DNA of 64,000 bases from RGIG3077 sp964490175 (GCA_964490175.1 CAZBAI010000002.1:1-64000); one strand, 5' to 3'; shown: positions 1-9,449, counted from the first letter of the stretch. The notes: generated from the sequence alone by a model not told the origin. A program made the numbers and translations.

Positions 1-66
1 ATTCAGTAGGGGATTGTATCCCTCTACTGAATGGTAAATGGAACCCACCACCTTAAAGGTGGGGGA
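1..66. repeat. two adjacent hairpins at the left edge
   Basis: Positions 1-9 and 24-32 form a perfect 9-bp inverted repeat (ATTCAGTAG/CTACTGAAT), extended inward by a GGGAT/ATCCC stem with one bulged base. A second short stem (CCACC/GGTGG) lies at about 45-66. Neither is followed by a T run, so they are not classic terminators. A CCACC-ACCTTAAAGGTGG hairpin of this kind is often seen at the ends of IS200/IS605-type elements, but no transposase is visible here and the window starts too close to tell. They could equally be the 3' end or leader of the neighbouring gene. Confidence 0.4.
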
Positions 67-100
67 CATCTTGCCTAAGTTATAAAAGGAGCCTTAATAT

Positions 101-1459
101 ATGCTTAATGTATACGACGTTCTTGAAACAATAAGAATGATTCAGAACGAATGTCTTGATATCAGAACAATCACAATGGGTATTTCGCTGCTCGACTGCA
201 TCAGCGGAGATGCCGATATCGCCTGCACCAAAATATACGATAAAATCACCAAAAAGGCTGAAAACCTTGTAAAGTGCGGTGAAAAAATCGAAAAAGAATA
301 CGGCATTCCGATAATCAACAAGCGCATTTCGGTAACGCCCATTGCCATGGTCAGCGCCGCCGCAAAGGGTGCAGACCCGGTAAAATACGCACTGACATTG
401 CAAAAGGCAGCCGACGTTTGCGGCGTAAACTTTTTGGGAGGATATTCAGCCCTTGTGCAAAAGGGCTTTTCCGCAGGCGATTTGGAGCTTATCAATTCCA
501 TTCCCGAAGCGCTGAGCGTTACAAACAACATTTGCTCGTCGATAAATGTCGGCTCTTCAAAGGCGGGCATTAACATGGACGCCGTAGCGCTTATGGGCAA
601 AATCATCAAACAATCTGCGCAGGTTACAGCCGACAGGCAGTGTATAGGTCCGGCAAAGCTTGTGGTGTTCTGTAACGCTCCCGAAGATAATCCGTTTATG
701 GCAGGCGCATTCCACGGTCCGGGTGAGCCGGATTGCGAAATCAACGTCGGTGTTTCGGGCCCGGGCGTTGTCAGGGCGGCAATTGAAAAATATCCCGATG
801 CGGATTTGAGCGAACTTGCCAACATCATCAAAAAAACCGCTTTCAAAATTACAAGAATGGGTCAGCTTGTCGGTTCAAAGGCAAGTGAAATGCTCGGCGT
901 TCCTTTCGGCATTGTGGATTTGTCGCTGGCTCCCACGCCTGCCGTGGGCGACAGTGTTGCTCACATTCTCGAACAAATGGGTCTTGAAACCTGCGGAACG
1001 CACGGAACGACCGCCGCACTTGCAATGCTTAACGATGCGGTTAAAAAAGGCGGCGTAATGGCTTCGTCGCACGTCGGAGGGCTTTCGGGCGCATTTATTC
1101 CCGTATCGGAGGATGCCGGCATGATAGACGCTGTCAATAACGGCACGCTTTCGATAACCAAGCTTGAAGCTATGACGGCTGTTTGCTCTGTCGGTCTTGA
1201 TATGATAGTCGTTCCGGGCGATATTTCCGAGGAAACAATTTCCGCCATTATCGCAGACGAAGCGGCAATCGGCATGGTTAATAACAAAACGACCGCTGTC
1301 AGAATTATTCCCGCAATCGGCATGAGCCAAGGACAAACCCTTGAATTCGGCGGACTTTTGGGCAGCGGACCTGTAATGAGCGTTTGCGATAAATCCAGCG
1401 CAAAATTCATTCGCAGAGGCGGCAGAATACCCGCACCTATGCATAGTATTAAAAACTGA
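101..1459 (+). CDS. PFL/DUF711 (UPF0210) family protein
   Basis: A 452-residue protein matching the DUF711/UPF0210 family, which is related in fold to pyruvate-formate lyase but has no established reaction. The N-terminus (LNVYDVLETIRMI, then DIRTITMGISLLDC) and the Gly-rich central and C-terminal stretches (VGVSGPGVV, GTHGTTAALAMLN, FGGLLGSGPVM) are typical, and the length is normal for the family. The ATG at 101 is preceded by AAAGGAG. In many Clostridia this gene follows a small ACT-domain gene, and that partner, if present, would lie left of the window. A stem-loop and a new promoter separate it from the V-ATPase operon. Identity as a family member is secure. Function is unknown. Confidence 0.88.
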   Translation: MLNVYDVLETIRMIQNECLDIRTITMGISLLDCISGDADIACTKIYDKITKKAENLVKCGEKIEKEYGIPIINKRISVTPIAMVSAAAKGADPVKYALTLQKAADVCGVNFLGGYSALVQKGFSAGDLELINSIPEALSVTNNICSSINVGSSKAGINMDAVALMGKIIKQSAQVTADRQCIGPAKLVVFCNAPEDNPFMAGAFHGPGEPDCEINVGVSGPGVVRAAIEKYPDADLSELANIIKKTAFKITRMGQLVGSKASEMLGVPFGIVDLSLAPTPAVGDSVAHILEQMGLETCGTHGTTAALAMLNDAVKKGGVMASSHVGGLSGAFIPVSEDAGMIDAVNNGTLSITKLEAMTAVCSVGLDMIVVPGDISEETISAIIADEAAIGMVNNKTTAVRIIPAIGMSQGQTLEFGGLLGSGPVMSVCDKSSAKFIRRGGRIPAPMHSIKN

Positions 1460-1481
1460 TTTGTTTAAAACACACAAAATT

Positions 1482-1520
1482 AACGGCGCTTTCAACGATT
1501 AGTTTGTTGAAAACGCCGTT
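1482..1520 (+). other. strong stem-loop between DUF711 gene and V-ATPase operon
   Basis: AACGGCG at 1482-1488 pairs with CGCCGTT at 1514-1520, and TTTCAAC/GTTGAAA inside extends the stem to roughly 14 bp with one mismatch position on each side. It lacks a T run, so it is either a weak terminator, an RNA-processing or stability element, or an operator next to the -35 at 1519. Confidence 0.5.
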
Positions 1521-1547
1521 GAAATATATTCGCAATTGTATTATACT
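1519..1547 (+). promoter_or_regulatory. promoter of V-type ATPase operon
   Basis: TTGAAA at 1519-1524, a 17-bp spacer and TATACT at 1542-1547 form a good sigma-A promoter about 45 bp before the first ATPase gene. It overlaps the right arm of the stem-loop upstream. Confidence 0.6.
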
Positions 1548-1590
1548 TCATTTCGACGATGAGTTTTTGCAATGTATCGGAGAAAATGCG

Positions 1591-1905
1591 ATGAATAACA
1601 TTATTAACGAAATACTTAAAATCGAAGAACAGGCCTGCATTAGAATCGACAACGCCGAAACCGTTGCCGACGAAATGTTGCGTTGCGCTCATGCCGAAAG
1701 CGAAAACCGTATAGAATCGATTAAGCGCAAGGCACGTGAGCAAATTGAAGCGATAGATATGCAAAACAAGGCGCAAGCCGATGCTTTGATAGAAGCGCAA
1801 CAGGTTTTGCACCGTCAAAAAGAAGATGCTTTGAAAGTTGCGTTTGAAAAACATTCCGACAAAATTTCAAATGAAATTTTCAATGACGTTATCGGAGAAT
1901 TTTAA
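1591..1905 (+). CDS. V-type ATP synthase peripheral-stalk subunit (G/H-like)
   Basis: A 104-residue charged, Ala/Glu-rich protein predicted to be one long coiled coil. It is the first gene of the V/A-type ATPase operon, where the G/H-type stalk subunit that pairs with subunit E is expected. The ATG at 1591 is chosen because GGAGAAAA lies just upstream. The reading frame stays open to 1504, but that extension has no ribosome site. Its stop overlaps the ATG of subunit C by one base (TAATG), implying translational coupling. Assignment rests on position and composition more than on sequence identity, as these stalk subunits diverge fast. Confidence 0.75.
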   Translation: MNNIINEILKIEEQACIRIDNAETVADEMLRCAHAESENRIESIKRKAREQIEAIDMQNKAQADALIEAQQVLHRQKEDALKVAFEKHSDKISNEIFNDVIGEF

Positions 1906-2942
1906 TGACAAAGCCGCATCTTAACGCTACAATCGCAAAGGCACGTGCTCTGTGGGGCAAGCGACTGCGTGAGGAAGATTACAAACGTCTTGCGAATTTT
2001 TCTTCCGTTGCCGATGTAGCCGAATATCTTTATGAAAACACATATTACCGAAGCGCCCTTTCCGGAGTGGATTTAAGAACGGTACACAGAGGATATCTTG
2101 AATCGATTATCAGAACTGCGGCGCAAAATCGCTATATTGATTTGTGCGGTTTTCAACGGCTTTCGGATAAGCCGTTTTTCGGATTTTATTTGAAGATTTA
2201 CGAAATCAACGAGCTTATGCGCTTTATCATGTATTTCAACGCCGGCTCGACAAAGCATTTTTTGTCCGAAGTTCCCGCATTTTTGCTTAACTCTGCCGGA
2301 TTTGATATAAACGCACTTTCAAAGGTGCAAACCCGTGATGAGCTTTTGTCGGTGCTGCGCTGCACGCCGTATTATGATATTGTTATTAAAGCCGGGCTTG
2401 ATTCTCAAAATCGGATAAATTATCCCGCCTGTGAAGTTCTTTTGCGTACGTATTATCTTGAAACGCTCAAAGATACAGTGGAAAAAACAATCGGCAGCGC
2501 CGAGCGTGACGAGCTGATTATGCAGATAAATCAGCAAATAGATTTGATAAATATTATCAATTCATATAGGCTGAAAGCGTTTTTTAACCTTGATAATTCC
2601 GCTGTAAGCGAACATATGCTGCCGTTTAAAGGGCGAATGAGCAAGGAGCAGTACAAAAAGCTGATATGCGCTCAAAGTGTTGATGATTATCTTTCGGCGT
2701 TTTCGCAAAGCGTTTACGGCAGGCAGATAGGCTTTGAAAAATCGGCGTTTTTTGAGGAAGATATCAGGCGCTTGCGCATGGTTTCCGCAAAGCGAGGGCT
2801 TATGTCCGCAAGGGGAGTGTACTCTTGCTTGTATTGCCTTGATTATCTGTTTGAAATCGAAGCGGATAATATTGTTACCATCATTGAGGGCATAAGATAC
2901 AAAAAGCCTTATGATGTCATTATGAATTATGTAATTTATTAA
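1905..2942 (+). CDS. ntpC: V-type ATP synthase subunit C
   Basis: A 345-residue soluble helical protein of the V-ATPase subunit C (AC39/d) family. It sits as a funnel between the central rotor stalk and the K ring and couples V1 to Vo. The N-terminal part (LNATIAKARALWGKRL, then YKRLANFSSVADVAEYL) and the repeated helical layout match the family, and its length is normal. Its ATG overlaps the preceding stop codon. The next gene begins 17 bp downstream. Gene order G/H-C-I-K-F-E-A-B-D supports the call independently. Confidence 0.88.
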   Translation: MTKPHLNATIAKARALWGKRLREEDYKRLANFSSVADVAEYLYENTYYRSALSGVDLRTVHRGYLESIIRTAAQNRYIDLCGFQRLSDKPFFGFYLKIYEINELMRFIMYFNAGSTKHFLSEVPAFLLNSAGFDINALSKVQTRDELLSVLRCTPYYDIVIKAGLDSQNRINYPACEVLLRTYYLETLKDTVEKTIGSAERDELIMQINQQIDLINIINSYRLKAFFNLDNSAVSEHMLPFKGRMSKEQYKKLICAQSVDDYLSAFSQSVYGRQIGFEKSAFFEEDIRRLRMVSAKRGLMSARGVYSCLYCLDYLFEIEADNIVTIIEGIRYKKPYDVIMNYVIY

Positions 2943-2959
2943 AATCGGCGGTGATATGA

Positions 2960-4885
2960 TTGTCAATAGAAAAGCTGGAGCTGCTTAGAATTAAAGCTCC
3001 TATCGAAAAACTGGACGGAATCCTCGAAAAATGCTGTGAAAGCGAATGCTTTCATATAGTTGCCTTTGAAGAAAAAGGCGGTTTCCGCAGGCTTAAGGAA
3101 GAAAATCCTTACAAAGTGCCGCTGAAAAGCTGTGCACAGCTTGCAAATCAGCTTGGGATTAAGCTTGAATATGTCGATTCTTCCGAATTAGAGCTTGATA
3201 ATGTTGCGGATATGTGTCGCTGGGTTGAAAAGGCAAAAAACGATGCCGACAGGCTCAGTGCCGAGCTTAGTAACGCAAAGGACAAATTAAGCGAACGCAC
3301 ACAGGCGCTTACTCAAATGAATCATCTTCTTTCGCTCAATATCGACCTTATGAAGATTTTCAGCCTAAAGCACATGACGATACGTGTGGGCAAACTGCCG
3401 TGCGAAAATCTTGAAAAGCTGAAAAGATATTCCGACAAGCCTTTTGTTTTTATTCACTATGATAAAGATTCAAATTATTATTGGTCGGCATATTGGGTGC
3501 CTTTGAGCGAAAAGGACGAGATAGATTCGATTTTTGAATCGCTGTTTTTCGAGCGTATTTATGTTCCGGATTTTTTAACGGGAACGCCCGCAGAGGAAAA
3601 GCAACAGCTGGAAAACGAAATCGAAGCGCTGAAAAAGAGCGTTGAGATTTACACGGCAAAGCTAAGCGAATTTAAAGAGAATATTGCCGATACGCTGAAA
3701 ATGCTTTTCGTTAAGTTAAAACTCAGCGAAAGCCGCTTTGCTTTGAGAGAAAACGCCGCAATAAAAGGCAATGAAGTAAAACTTGAAGGCTTTATTCCGC
3801 ACAGCGAGTGCGAACGTTTTAAGCTTTGTTTTGAAGATGAAACAAAAATCAAGCTTGAGTTTTTGCCGCCCGATTCCGAGCGTGATACGGCAGTTCCCGT
3901 AAAGCTGAAAAACGGTGCGTTTTCACGTCCGTTTTCAATGTTTGTCGAAATGTACGGCTTGCCGTCATACAGCGGTTTTAACCCGACGTTTTTCGTTGCC
4001 CTGCTTTACACATTGCTGTTCGGAATAATGTTCGGCGATTTGGGTCAGGGCTTGCTGATAGCGCTTGTCGGCGCAATAATGTATAAAAAAACAAAAAATG
4101 CTTTCGGCGCAATTTTAGTCAGAATCGGATTGTCAAGTGCGTTTTTCGGGCTTGTGTTCGGCTCTGTATTCGGCTTTGAAGAGGCGCTTAATCCGCTTTA
4201 TAAAAAGCTCGGATTTTCCTCAAAGCCTATCGAGGTCACCGAAAACACCATGCTGATTCTGTTCGCCGCCATAGGCATAGGCGTTGCGATTATCATTCTT
4301 TCAATGCTGCTCAACGTGTTTGTTAATTTGAAAAAGCATGATTTTGCTCAATCGGTTTTCGGCAACAACGGCATTGTCGGCATTGTGTTTTACGCTTCGC
4401 TTTTATACGGCATTGTGATGACCATAGGTTTTTCAAAAAATGTTTTTACCCCGATATTTGTTTTGCTTTTGATGGTTTTGCCCCTTGTTTTGATGTTTTT
4501 CAGAGAGCCGCTCGGAGCGCTGCTTGATGGCAAAAAACCGGAAAAAGTCCCGATAGGCGATTTTATCGCTTCAAATTTCTTCGAGGTTTTTGAATTTTTC
4601 CTCGGCTATGCCACCAACACGCTTTCGTTTGTCAGGGTCGGCGGTTTTGTTCTTTCCCATGCGGGAATGATGTCGGTAGTAATGCTTTTGTCGCAAATGG
4701 CTTCAAGCGGTGCAAGCGTTGTTATTATCGTTTTGGGCAATATTTTTGTCACCTGCCTTGAAGGATTGATTGTCGGCATTCAGGTTTTAAGACTTCAGTT
4801 TTACGAATTTTTCTCAAGATTTTATGAGGGCGAAGGCGTTGCCTTTAACCCGATTAAGGTAAAATTTTCAACAAATGTTGAGTAA
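2960..4885 (+). CDS. ntpI: V-type ATP synthase subunit I (Vo stator, a-subunit equivalent)
   Basis: A 641-residue V-type ATPase 116-kDa (subunit I/a) family protein. Residues 1 to about 320 form a soluble coiled-coil arm that contacts the stalks. The remainder holds about seven to eight membrane segments forming the ion half-channels, starting near PSYSGFNPTFFVALLYTLLF. The FVRVGGFVLSHAGM stretch contains the Arg expected to face the K-ring carboxylate. The most plausible start is the TTG at 2960, giving the family-typical MSIEKLELLRIKAP; a GGTGAT motif precedes it and no in-frame ATG fits. Confidence 0.92.
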   Translation: MSIEKLELLRIKAPIEKLDGILEKCCESECFHIVAFEEKGGFRRLKEENPYKVPLKSCAQLANQLGIKLEYVDSSELELDNVADMCRWVEKAKNDADRLSAELSNAKDKLSERTQALTQMNHLLSLNIDLMKIFSLKHMTIRVGKLPCENLEKLKRYSDKPFVFIHYDKDSNYYWSAYWVPLSEKDEIDSIFESLFFERIYVPDFLTGTPAEEKQQLENEIEALKKSVEIYTAKLSEFKENIADTLKMLFVKLKLSESRFALRENAAIKGNEVKLEGFIPHSECERFKLCFEDETKIKLEFLPPDSERDTAVPVKLKNGAFSRPFSMFVEMYGLPSYSGFNPTFFVALLYTLLFGIMFGDLGQGLLIALVGAIMYKKTKNAFGAILVRIGLSSAFFGLVFGSVFGFEEALNPLYKKLGFSSKPIEVTENTMLILFAAIGIGVAIIILSMLLNVFVNLKKHDFAQSVFGNNGIVGIVFYASLLYGIVMTIGFSKNVFTPIFVLLLMVLPLVLMFFREPLGALLDGKKPEKVPIGDFIASNFFEVFEFFLGYATNTLSFVRVGGFVLSHAGMMSVVMLLSQMASSGASVVIIVLGNIFVTCLEGLIVGIQVLRLQFYEFFSRFYEGEGVAFNPIKVKFSTNVE

Positions 4886-4903
4886 CGGAAAGGAAATATT
4901 ATC

Positions 4904-5344
4904 ATGGAAATTTTAATTCTCCCCCTTATTTTTGTTGCATTGCTTATTATCCCCGTATTGCTTCTGTTTGTTAAATCCGATTCTTCAAAGAAAAGAAAAA
5001 TCGCTTTGATTACAAATCTTTGCAGCTTTTTTGCCGTGCTTGTTTTAGCGGCAATTGTGCCTTTCGGCAATTTTGTCGGCGCAGCAAGCGAAGACGCCGA
5101 GGAGGAAAATGCAGTTTCCGTTTCGGCTTCTGCCGAGGGCATGGGTTATCTTGCCGCCGCACTTGCAACGGGCATAGGCTCAATCGGCTGCGGTATTGCG
5201 GTCAGCTCGGCAGCTTCTGCCGCAATCGGTGCAACCGCCGAAGAACCTAAGGTTTTTTCAAAGGCACTTATTTTCGTTGCGCTCGGCGAGGGTGTTGCGC
5301 TTTACGGATTTTTGATTTCGTTTATGATTCTGCAAAAGCTTTGA
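4904..5344 (+). CDS. ntpK: V-type ATP synthase subunit K (rotor ring)
   Basis: A 146-residue hydrophobic protein forming the membrane rotor ring of the V/A-type ATPase. It has an N-terminal membrane helix (residues 1-23), a second hydrophobic stretch near 35-60, then one hairpin of two helices. The Gly/Ala-rich helix ATGIGSIGCGIAVS precedes the ion-binding helix, whose carboxylate lies in ALGEGVALYGFLI. It is shorter than four-helix K subunits such as that of Enterococcus hirae and carries a single carboxylate hairpin. Whether it moves H+ or Na+ cannot be decided with confidence from this sequence alone. GGAAAGGAAA lies upstream of the ATG. Confidence 0.88.
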   Translation: MEILILPLIFVALLIIPVLLLFVKSDSSKKRKIALITNLCSFFAVLVLAAIVPFGNFVGAASEDAEEENAVSVSASAEGMGYLAAALATGIGSIGCGIAVSSAASAAIGATAEEPKVFSKALIFVALGEGVALYGFLISFMILQKL

Positions 5345-5365
5345 TTTTCGGGATTCGGTGATATT

Positions 5366-5683
5366 ATGAGGTTTTTTCTGATAAGCGACAACGCCGATAC
5401 GGCAATGGGTATGCGCCTTGCCGGAATCGACGGCGTTATTGTGCACACTTGCAGCGAGGCTCAAAGCAAGCTTGATGAGATTGTTTCCGACCGGGATATT
5501 GCGGTGGTGCTTGTAACACCGTTGATTGCTTCAATGTGCCGTGAGCTTATCGACGATATCAAACTAAACAGAAGACTTCCGCTTATTTGCGAGATTCCCG
5601 ACCGCCATGTTAATACAAGCGTTACGGGTTCAATCGCAAAATATGTAAGAGAAGCTATAGGAATCAATATAGACGAACAGTAA
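5366..5683 (+). CDS. ntpF: V-type ATP synthase subunit F
   Basis: A 105-residue small soluble protein with the alternating beta/alpha pattern of V-ATPase subunit F (RFFLISDNADTAMGMRLAGI, then IAVVLVTPLIA). Subunit F sits on the central rotor shaft with subunit D and modulates ATP hydrolysis in V1. Length and position between K and E are as expected for bacterial V-ATPase operons. A GGTGAT motif lies upstream of the ATG at 5366, and the next gene begins 17 bp later. Confidence 0.88.
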   Translation: MRFFLISDNADTAMGMRLAGIDGVIVHTCSEAQSKLDEIVSDRDIAVVLVTPLIASMCRELIDDIKLNRRLPLICEIPDRHVNTSVTGSIAKYVREAIGINIDEQ

Positions 5684-5700
5684 TCGGGATTGGTATTATA

Positions 5701-6279
5701 ATGGAAATTATCGGAGCACAGAATATTGTTAAAATAAAAGAAATTGTCGATGTTTCGGTTCAGGCGCAATCTGATGAAATATTGTCGCAGGCGGAGATCG
5801 AGTGCGAGAGGATCAAAGCTTCGTCGGACAGCGGAGAGCTGTGCGGTGCAATCGAAAACATATCCGCCGAAAAAAAGCGGATTTCCGAGCACTATAAAAG
5901 TCTTGTCGCAAAGTCACAGCGTGACTGCGCAACAAAATATCTTGCTTTGCGCTGTGAATATATAAGCGGTATATTTGAAAAGGTAAAGCTTATGCTTTGT
6001 GATTATGCAAAGAGCGACGCATATTCTCAATACTTAAAAAAGTGCGTTGAAAACGAACCCTGCGGATATACGGTGCTTTTATGCGCAAATGATATGAAAT
6101 ATGCCGATATGTTTGAAGCACAATGCAGCGCTTGCGAGGATATTAAAATCGGCGGCCTTATGCTAAAATATGAAAACGAGCGCAAAATCGTGGATAAATC
6201 CTTTGACAGCAAGCTTGAAGCGTGCAGAGAATCTTTTCTTGAAAAATACGGCAAGCTGCTTTTCGGGGGTGAGATGTGA
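5701..6279 (+). CDS. ntpE: V-type ATP synthase subunit E (peripheral stalk)
   Basis: A 192-residue protein with a long charged N-terminal helix (to about residue 110) followed by a compact alpha/beta C-terminal domain, the layout of V-ATPase subunit E. With the G/H-type subunit it forms the peripheral stalk that holds V1 to subunit I. Sequence similarity is modest, as is usual for this subunit, so the call leans on layout and operon position. Its TGA overlaps the ATG of subunit A. Confidence 0.82.
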   Translation: MEIIGAQNIVKIKEIVDVSVQAQSDEILSQAEIECERIKASSDSGELCGAIENISAEKKRISEHYKSLVAKSQRDCATKYLALRCEYISGIFEKVKLMLCDYAKSDAYSQYLKKCVENEPCGYTVLLCANDMKYADMFEAQCSACEDIKIGGLMLKYENERKIVDKSFDSKLEACRESFLEKYGKLLFGGEM

Positions 6280-8021
6280 TGAACACGGTATATTCGATTA
6301 ACGGTCCGGTCGTTAAGGTTAAAAATGCGCAGGGCTTGTCGATGCTTGAAATGGTTTATGTCGGTAAAAAACGCCTGATCGGTGAGGTTATTTCCATAAG
6401 CACTGCGGAAACCGTAATACAGGTTTATGAATCGACAAGCGGATTGAAAGCGGGTGAACCTGTCATTTCAACAGGCTCACCGATGTGCGTTACGCTCTGC
6501 CCCGGCATTATTTCAAATATATATGACGGCATTCAGCGGCCGCTTGTGCCGCTTAAAGAAAAATTCGGTGCGTTCATCGGCGATGGGGTTGAATCCGATG
6601 CAGTTGATATGCAAAAAGAGTATGATGTTACCGTTTGCGTTAAAATCGGCGATTCTATCACAGGCGGCACCGTATTCGCCACCTGCCCGGAAACACCTGT
6701 CATAACGCATAAATGTATGCTTGCGCCCGATTTGTCGGGCAAGGTTGTTTTTTGTGCGAAAAACGGTAAATATAAAGTCGGCGATACGATTATCAAGCTT
6801 GAAAAAGAAAACGGCGAGGTAATTGACGTTAATATGATTCAAAAATGGCCTATTCGTACACGCAGACCGATATCTAAAAGGCTTGCGCTGACAAAACCGC
6901 TGATTACCGGTCAGCGTGTTATAGATACGCTTGCACCGATTGCAAAGGGCGGCACGGCAGCTGTGCCCGGCGGTTTCGGTACGGGAAAAACCATGACGCA
7001 GCACCAGCTTGCGAAATGGTGCGACGCCGACATTATCATATATATCGGATGCGGCGAAAGAGGCAACGAAATGACGCAGGTTTTGGAGGAATTTTCCGCA
7101 CTTATCGACCCCAAAACCGAAAGACCGCTGACCGACAGGACTGTTCTTATCGCAAATACATCGAATATGCCCGTTGCCGCACGTGAAGCTTCGATTTATA
7201 CAGGCGTTACCTTGGCGGAATATTACCGTGATATGGGATATCATATCGCAATCATGGCAGATTCGACCTCACGTTGGGCGGAAGCTCTGCGTGAAATATC
7301 CGGCAGACTTGAAGAAATGCCTGCCGAGGAGGGCTTTCCGGCTTATCTTCCGTCACGTCTTTCGGGATTTTACGAGCGTGCCGGATATGTCGAAACGCTG
7401 GGAAAGACCGAAGGCTCGGTTACGCTTATCGGTGCGGTATCGCCGCAAGGCTCGGATTTTTCCGAACCGGTAACGCAAAATACAAAACGATTTGTACGCT
7501 GCTTTTGGGCGCTTGATAAGTCGCTTGCTTATGCAAGACATTATCCCGCAATCAACTGGACAATGAGCTACAGCGAATATATCGACGATTTGTCTGATTA
7601 TTACAACCAAACGCTTGGCGAGGGCTTTTTAAAAGCACGCAGAGAGCTTTCGGTGATTTTGCAGGAAGAAACCAAATTGATGGAGATTGTCAAGCTTATC
7701 GGCTCGGATGTTTTGCCCGATGACCAAAAGCTTGTAATTGAAATCGCACGTGTTGTCAGGGTCGGATTCTTACAGCAAAACGCATATCATAAGGACGATA
7801 CATATGTTCCGCTTGAAAAACAGTATCTGATGGCAAAAACTATTTTGCATTTGTATGAGCTTTCAAAAAAGGCGGTCGCAGAGTCGAAAAAGCTTTCGCA
7901 GATTACTCTTAGCGGGCTTTTTGAAAGGGTTATCAAAATGAAATATGATATCCCCAATGACCGCTTGGAGCTGTTTGATTCGCTCAATGATGATATCGAC
8001 AGCTTTTTTAAAGCTCTTTGA
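6279..8021 (+). CDS. ntpA: V-type ATP synthase catalytic subunit A
   Basis: A 580-residue catalytic subunit of V1, hydrolysing or making ATP. It has the N-terminal beta barrel, the A-subunit-specific insert, and the P-loop GGFGTGKT near residue 230. GCGERGNEM and MADSTSRWAEALREISGR are hallmarks of subunit A. I chose the ATG at 6279, which overlaps the subunit E stop (TGATG) and is preceded by GGGGGTGAG; a GTG three bases earlier is also possible. Length is normal. It is cotranscribed with subunits B and D. Confidence 0.96.
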   Translation: MNTVYSINGPVVKVKNAQGLSMLEMVYVGKKRLIGEVISISTAETVIQVYESTSGLKAGEPVISTGSPMCVTLCPGIISNIYDGIQRPLVPLKEKFGAFIGDGVESDAVDMQKEYDVTVCVKIGDSITGGTVFATCPETPVITHKCMLAPDLSGKVVFCAKNGKYKVGDTIIKLEKENGEVIDVNMIQKWPIRTRRPISKRLALTKPLITGQRVIDTLAPIAKGGTAAVPGGFGTGKTMTQHQLAKWCDADIIIYIGCGERGNEMTQVLEEFSALIDPKTERPLTDRTVLIANTSNMPVAAREASIYTGVTLAEYYRDMGYHIAIMADSTSRWAEALREISGRLEEMPAEEGFPAYLPSRLSGFYERAGYVETLGKTEGSVTLIGAVSPQGSDFSEPVTQNTKRFVRCFWALDKSLAYARHYPAINWTMSYSEYIDDLSDYYNQTLGEGFLKARRELSVILQEETKLMEIVKLIGSDVLPDDQKLVIEIARVVRVGFLQQNAYHKDDTYVPLEKQYLMAKTILHLYELSKKAVAESKKLSQITLSGLFERVIKMKYDIPNDRLELFDSLNDDIDSFFKAL

Positions 8022-8033
8022 GAAAGAGAAACT

Positions 8034-9428
8034 ATGAAAACATTAAAAATCGGATTAGATGATATAACAGGCTCGCTTGTGGCTTTAGAGGGCGTAAGCG
8101 GAGTAGGATATGATGAAATTGCGGTGCTTGAGCTTGAAAACGGCACCAAGCGCACCGGACGTGTTGTCGCCATTGAGGGCGACCGTGCCGTTTTGCAGAT
8201 TTTTGAGGGAACAAACGGTCTGTCGCTCGACAATACAAAGACCGAGTTTAAGGGCAAGCCTATGATGCTGCCGCTCTCCGAGGAGATTCTCGGCAGGACT
8301 TTTAACGGCGCAGGCAAACCGATAGACGGCTTCGGCGAGGTTTTTCCGGAAAAATATTCCGATATAAACAGCTTGCCGATAAACCCGGTATCAAGAGTTT
8401 ATCCCCGAAATTATATCCGCACGGGTATTTCGGCGATAGACTGTCTTATGACGCTTATCAGAGGTCAAAAGCTGCCGATTTTTTCCGGCAACGGTCTTGA
8501 TCATAATAAGCTTGCGGTGCAGCTTGTGCGGCAAGCGAAAATTGCCGAGGGCGACGGTAAGGATTTCTGTATTGTTTTTGCCGCAATGGGTGTTAAGAAC
8601 GACGTTGCCGAGTATTTTAGGCGCAGTTTTGAAGAAAACGGCTCGATTATGCGTGTTGCAATGTTTTTAAATCTTGCAAACGACCCGATAATCGAAAGAA
8701 TTTTAACGCCGAGGTGCGCTCTTACGGCAGCCGAATATCTTGCGTTTGAAAAAGATATGCACGTTCTTGTCGTGTTGACGGATATGACCTCATACGCCGA
8801 GGCACTGCGTGAAATATCGTCGTCAAAAGGTGAAATTCCGGGAAGAAAAGGTTATCCCGGATATCTTTACTCCGACTTGGCTTCGATTTATGAGAGAGCA
8901 GGCGTTATCGACACGGCTTCGGGCAGTGTGACTCAGCTTCCGATACTTTCAATGCCCAATGACGATATAACTCACCCGATTCCCGACCTTACCGGATATA
9001 TAACCGAGGGGCAAATCGTTCTTGACAGAAGCCTTTCAAATGCCGGCATATATCCGCCGATATCGGTATTGCCGTCCCTTTCGAGATTGATGAAAGACGG
9101 CATAGGTCAGGGCTACACAAGGGCAGACCACAGCTCGTGTGCAAACCAGTTGTTTGCCGCATATGCCAAGGTTCAGGATGCGGTATCCCTTGCTTCCGTT
9201 ATCGGTGAGGATGAGCTTTCGCCGGTTGATAAACAGTATCTGCATTTCGGCGTAATGTTCGAGAAATATTTTATTTCACAGCGTTTTGACGAAAACCGCA
9301 GTATTGAAGAAACGCTTGATCTCGGTTGGGCTTTGCTTTCGCTTTTGCCCAAATCCGAGCTTGACAGGGTTGATGACGCAACGCTTAATGCAATGTATGA
9401 CCCTGCAAAGGCGGAAAGATTTGTTTGA
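8034..9428 (+). CDS. ntpB: V-type ATP synthase subunit B (non-catalytic)
   Basis: A 464-residue regulatory nucleotide-binding subunit of V1, alternating with subunit A in the hexameric head. It carries family-typical stretches such as LNLANDPIIERI, VLTDMTSYAEALREIS and GYPGYLYSDLASIYERAG. As expected for subunit B there is no intact P-loop: the equivalent site reads IFSGNGLDHNKL. Length is normal, and the gene starts 12 bp after subunit A. Confidence 0.96.
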   Translation: MKTLKIGLDDITGSLVALEGVSGVGYDEIAVLELENGTKRTGRVVAIEGDRAVLQIFEGTNGLSLDNTKTEFKGKPMMLPLSEEILGRTFNGAGKPIDGFGEVFPEKYSDINSLPINPVSRVYPRNYIRTGISAIDCLMTLIRGQKLPIFSGNGLDHNKLAVQLVRQAKIAEGDGKDFCIVFAAMGVKNDVAEYFRRSFEENGSIMRVAMFLNLANDPIIERILTPRCALTAAEYLAFEKDMHVLVVLTDMTSYAEALREISSSKGEIPGRKGYPGYLYSDLASIYERAGVIDTASGSVTQLPILSMPNDDITHPIPDLTGYITEGQIVLDRSLSNAGIYPPISVLPSLSRLMKDGIGQGYTRADHSSCANQLFAAYAKVQDAVSLASVIGEDELSPVDKQYLHFGVMFEKYFISQRFDENRSIEETLDLGWALLSLLPKSELDRVDDATLNAMYDPAKAERFV

Positions 9429-9449
9429 TGAAAGGCAGTTGATATCCTT

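Noticed and set aside
1..100. end of an IS200/IS605 element
   Set aside because: Only hairpins are visible and no transposase, so I list them as hairpins rather than a mobile element.
142..846. 234-codon open frame on the minus strand opposite the DUF711 gene
   Set aside because: It lies wholly within a well-conserved gene, has no ribosome site and an unnatural composition. It is a shadow of codon bias.
6513..7244. 243-codon minus-strand frame within V-ATPase subunit A
   Set aside because: Antisense to a clear catalytic subunit; no family resemblance.
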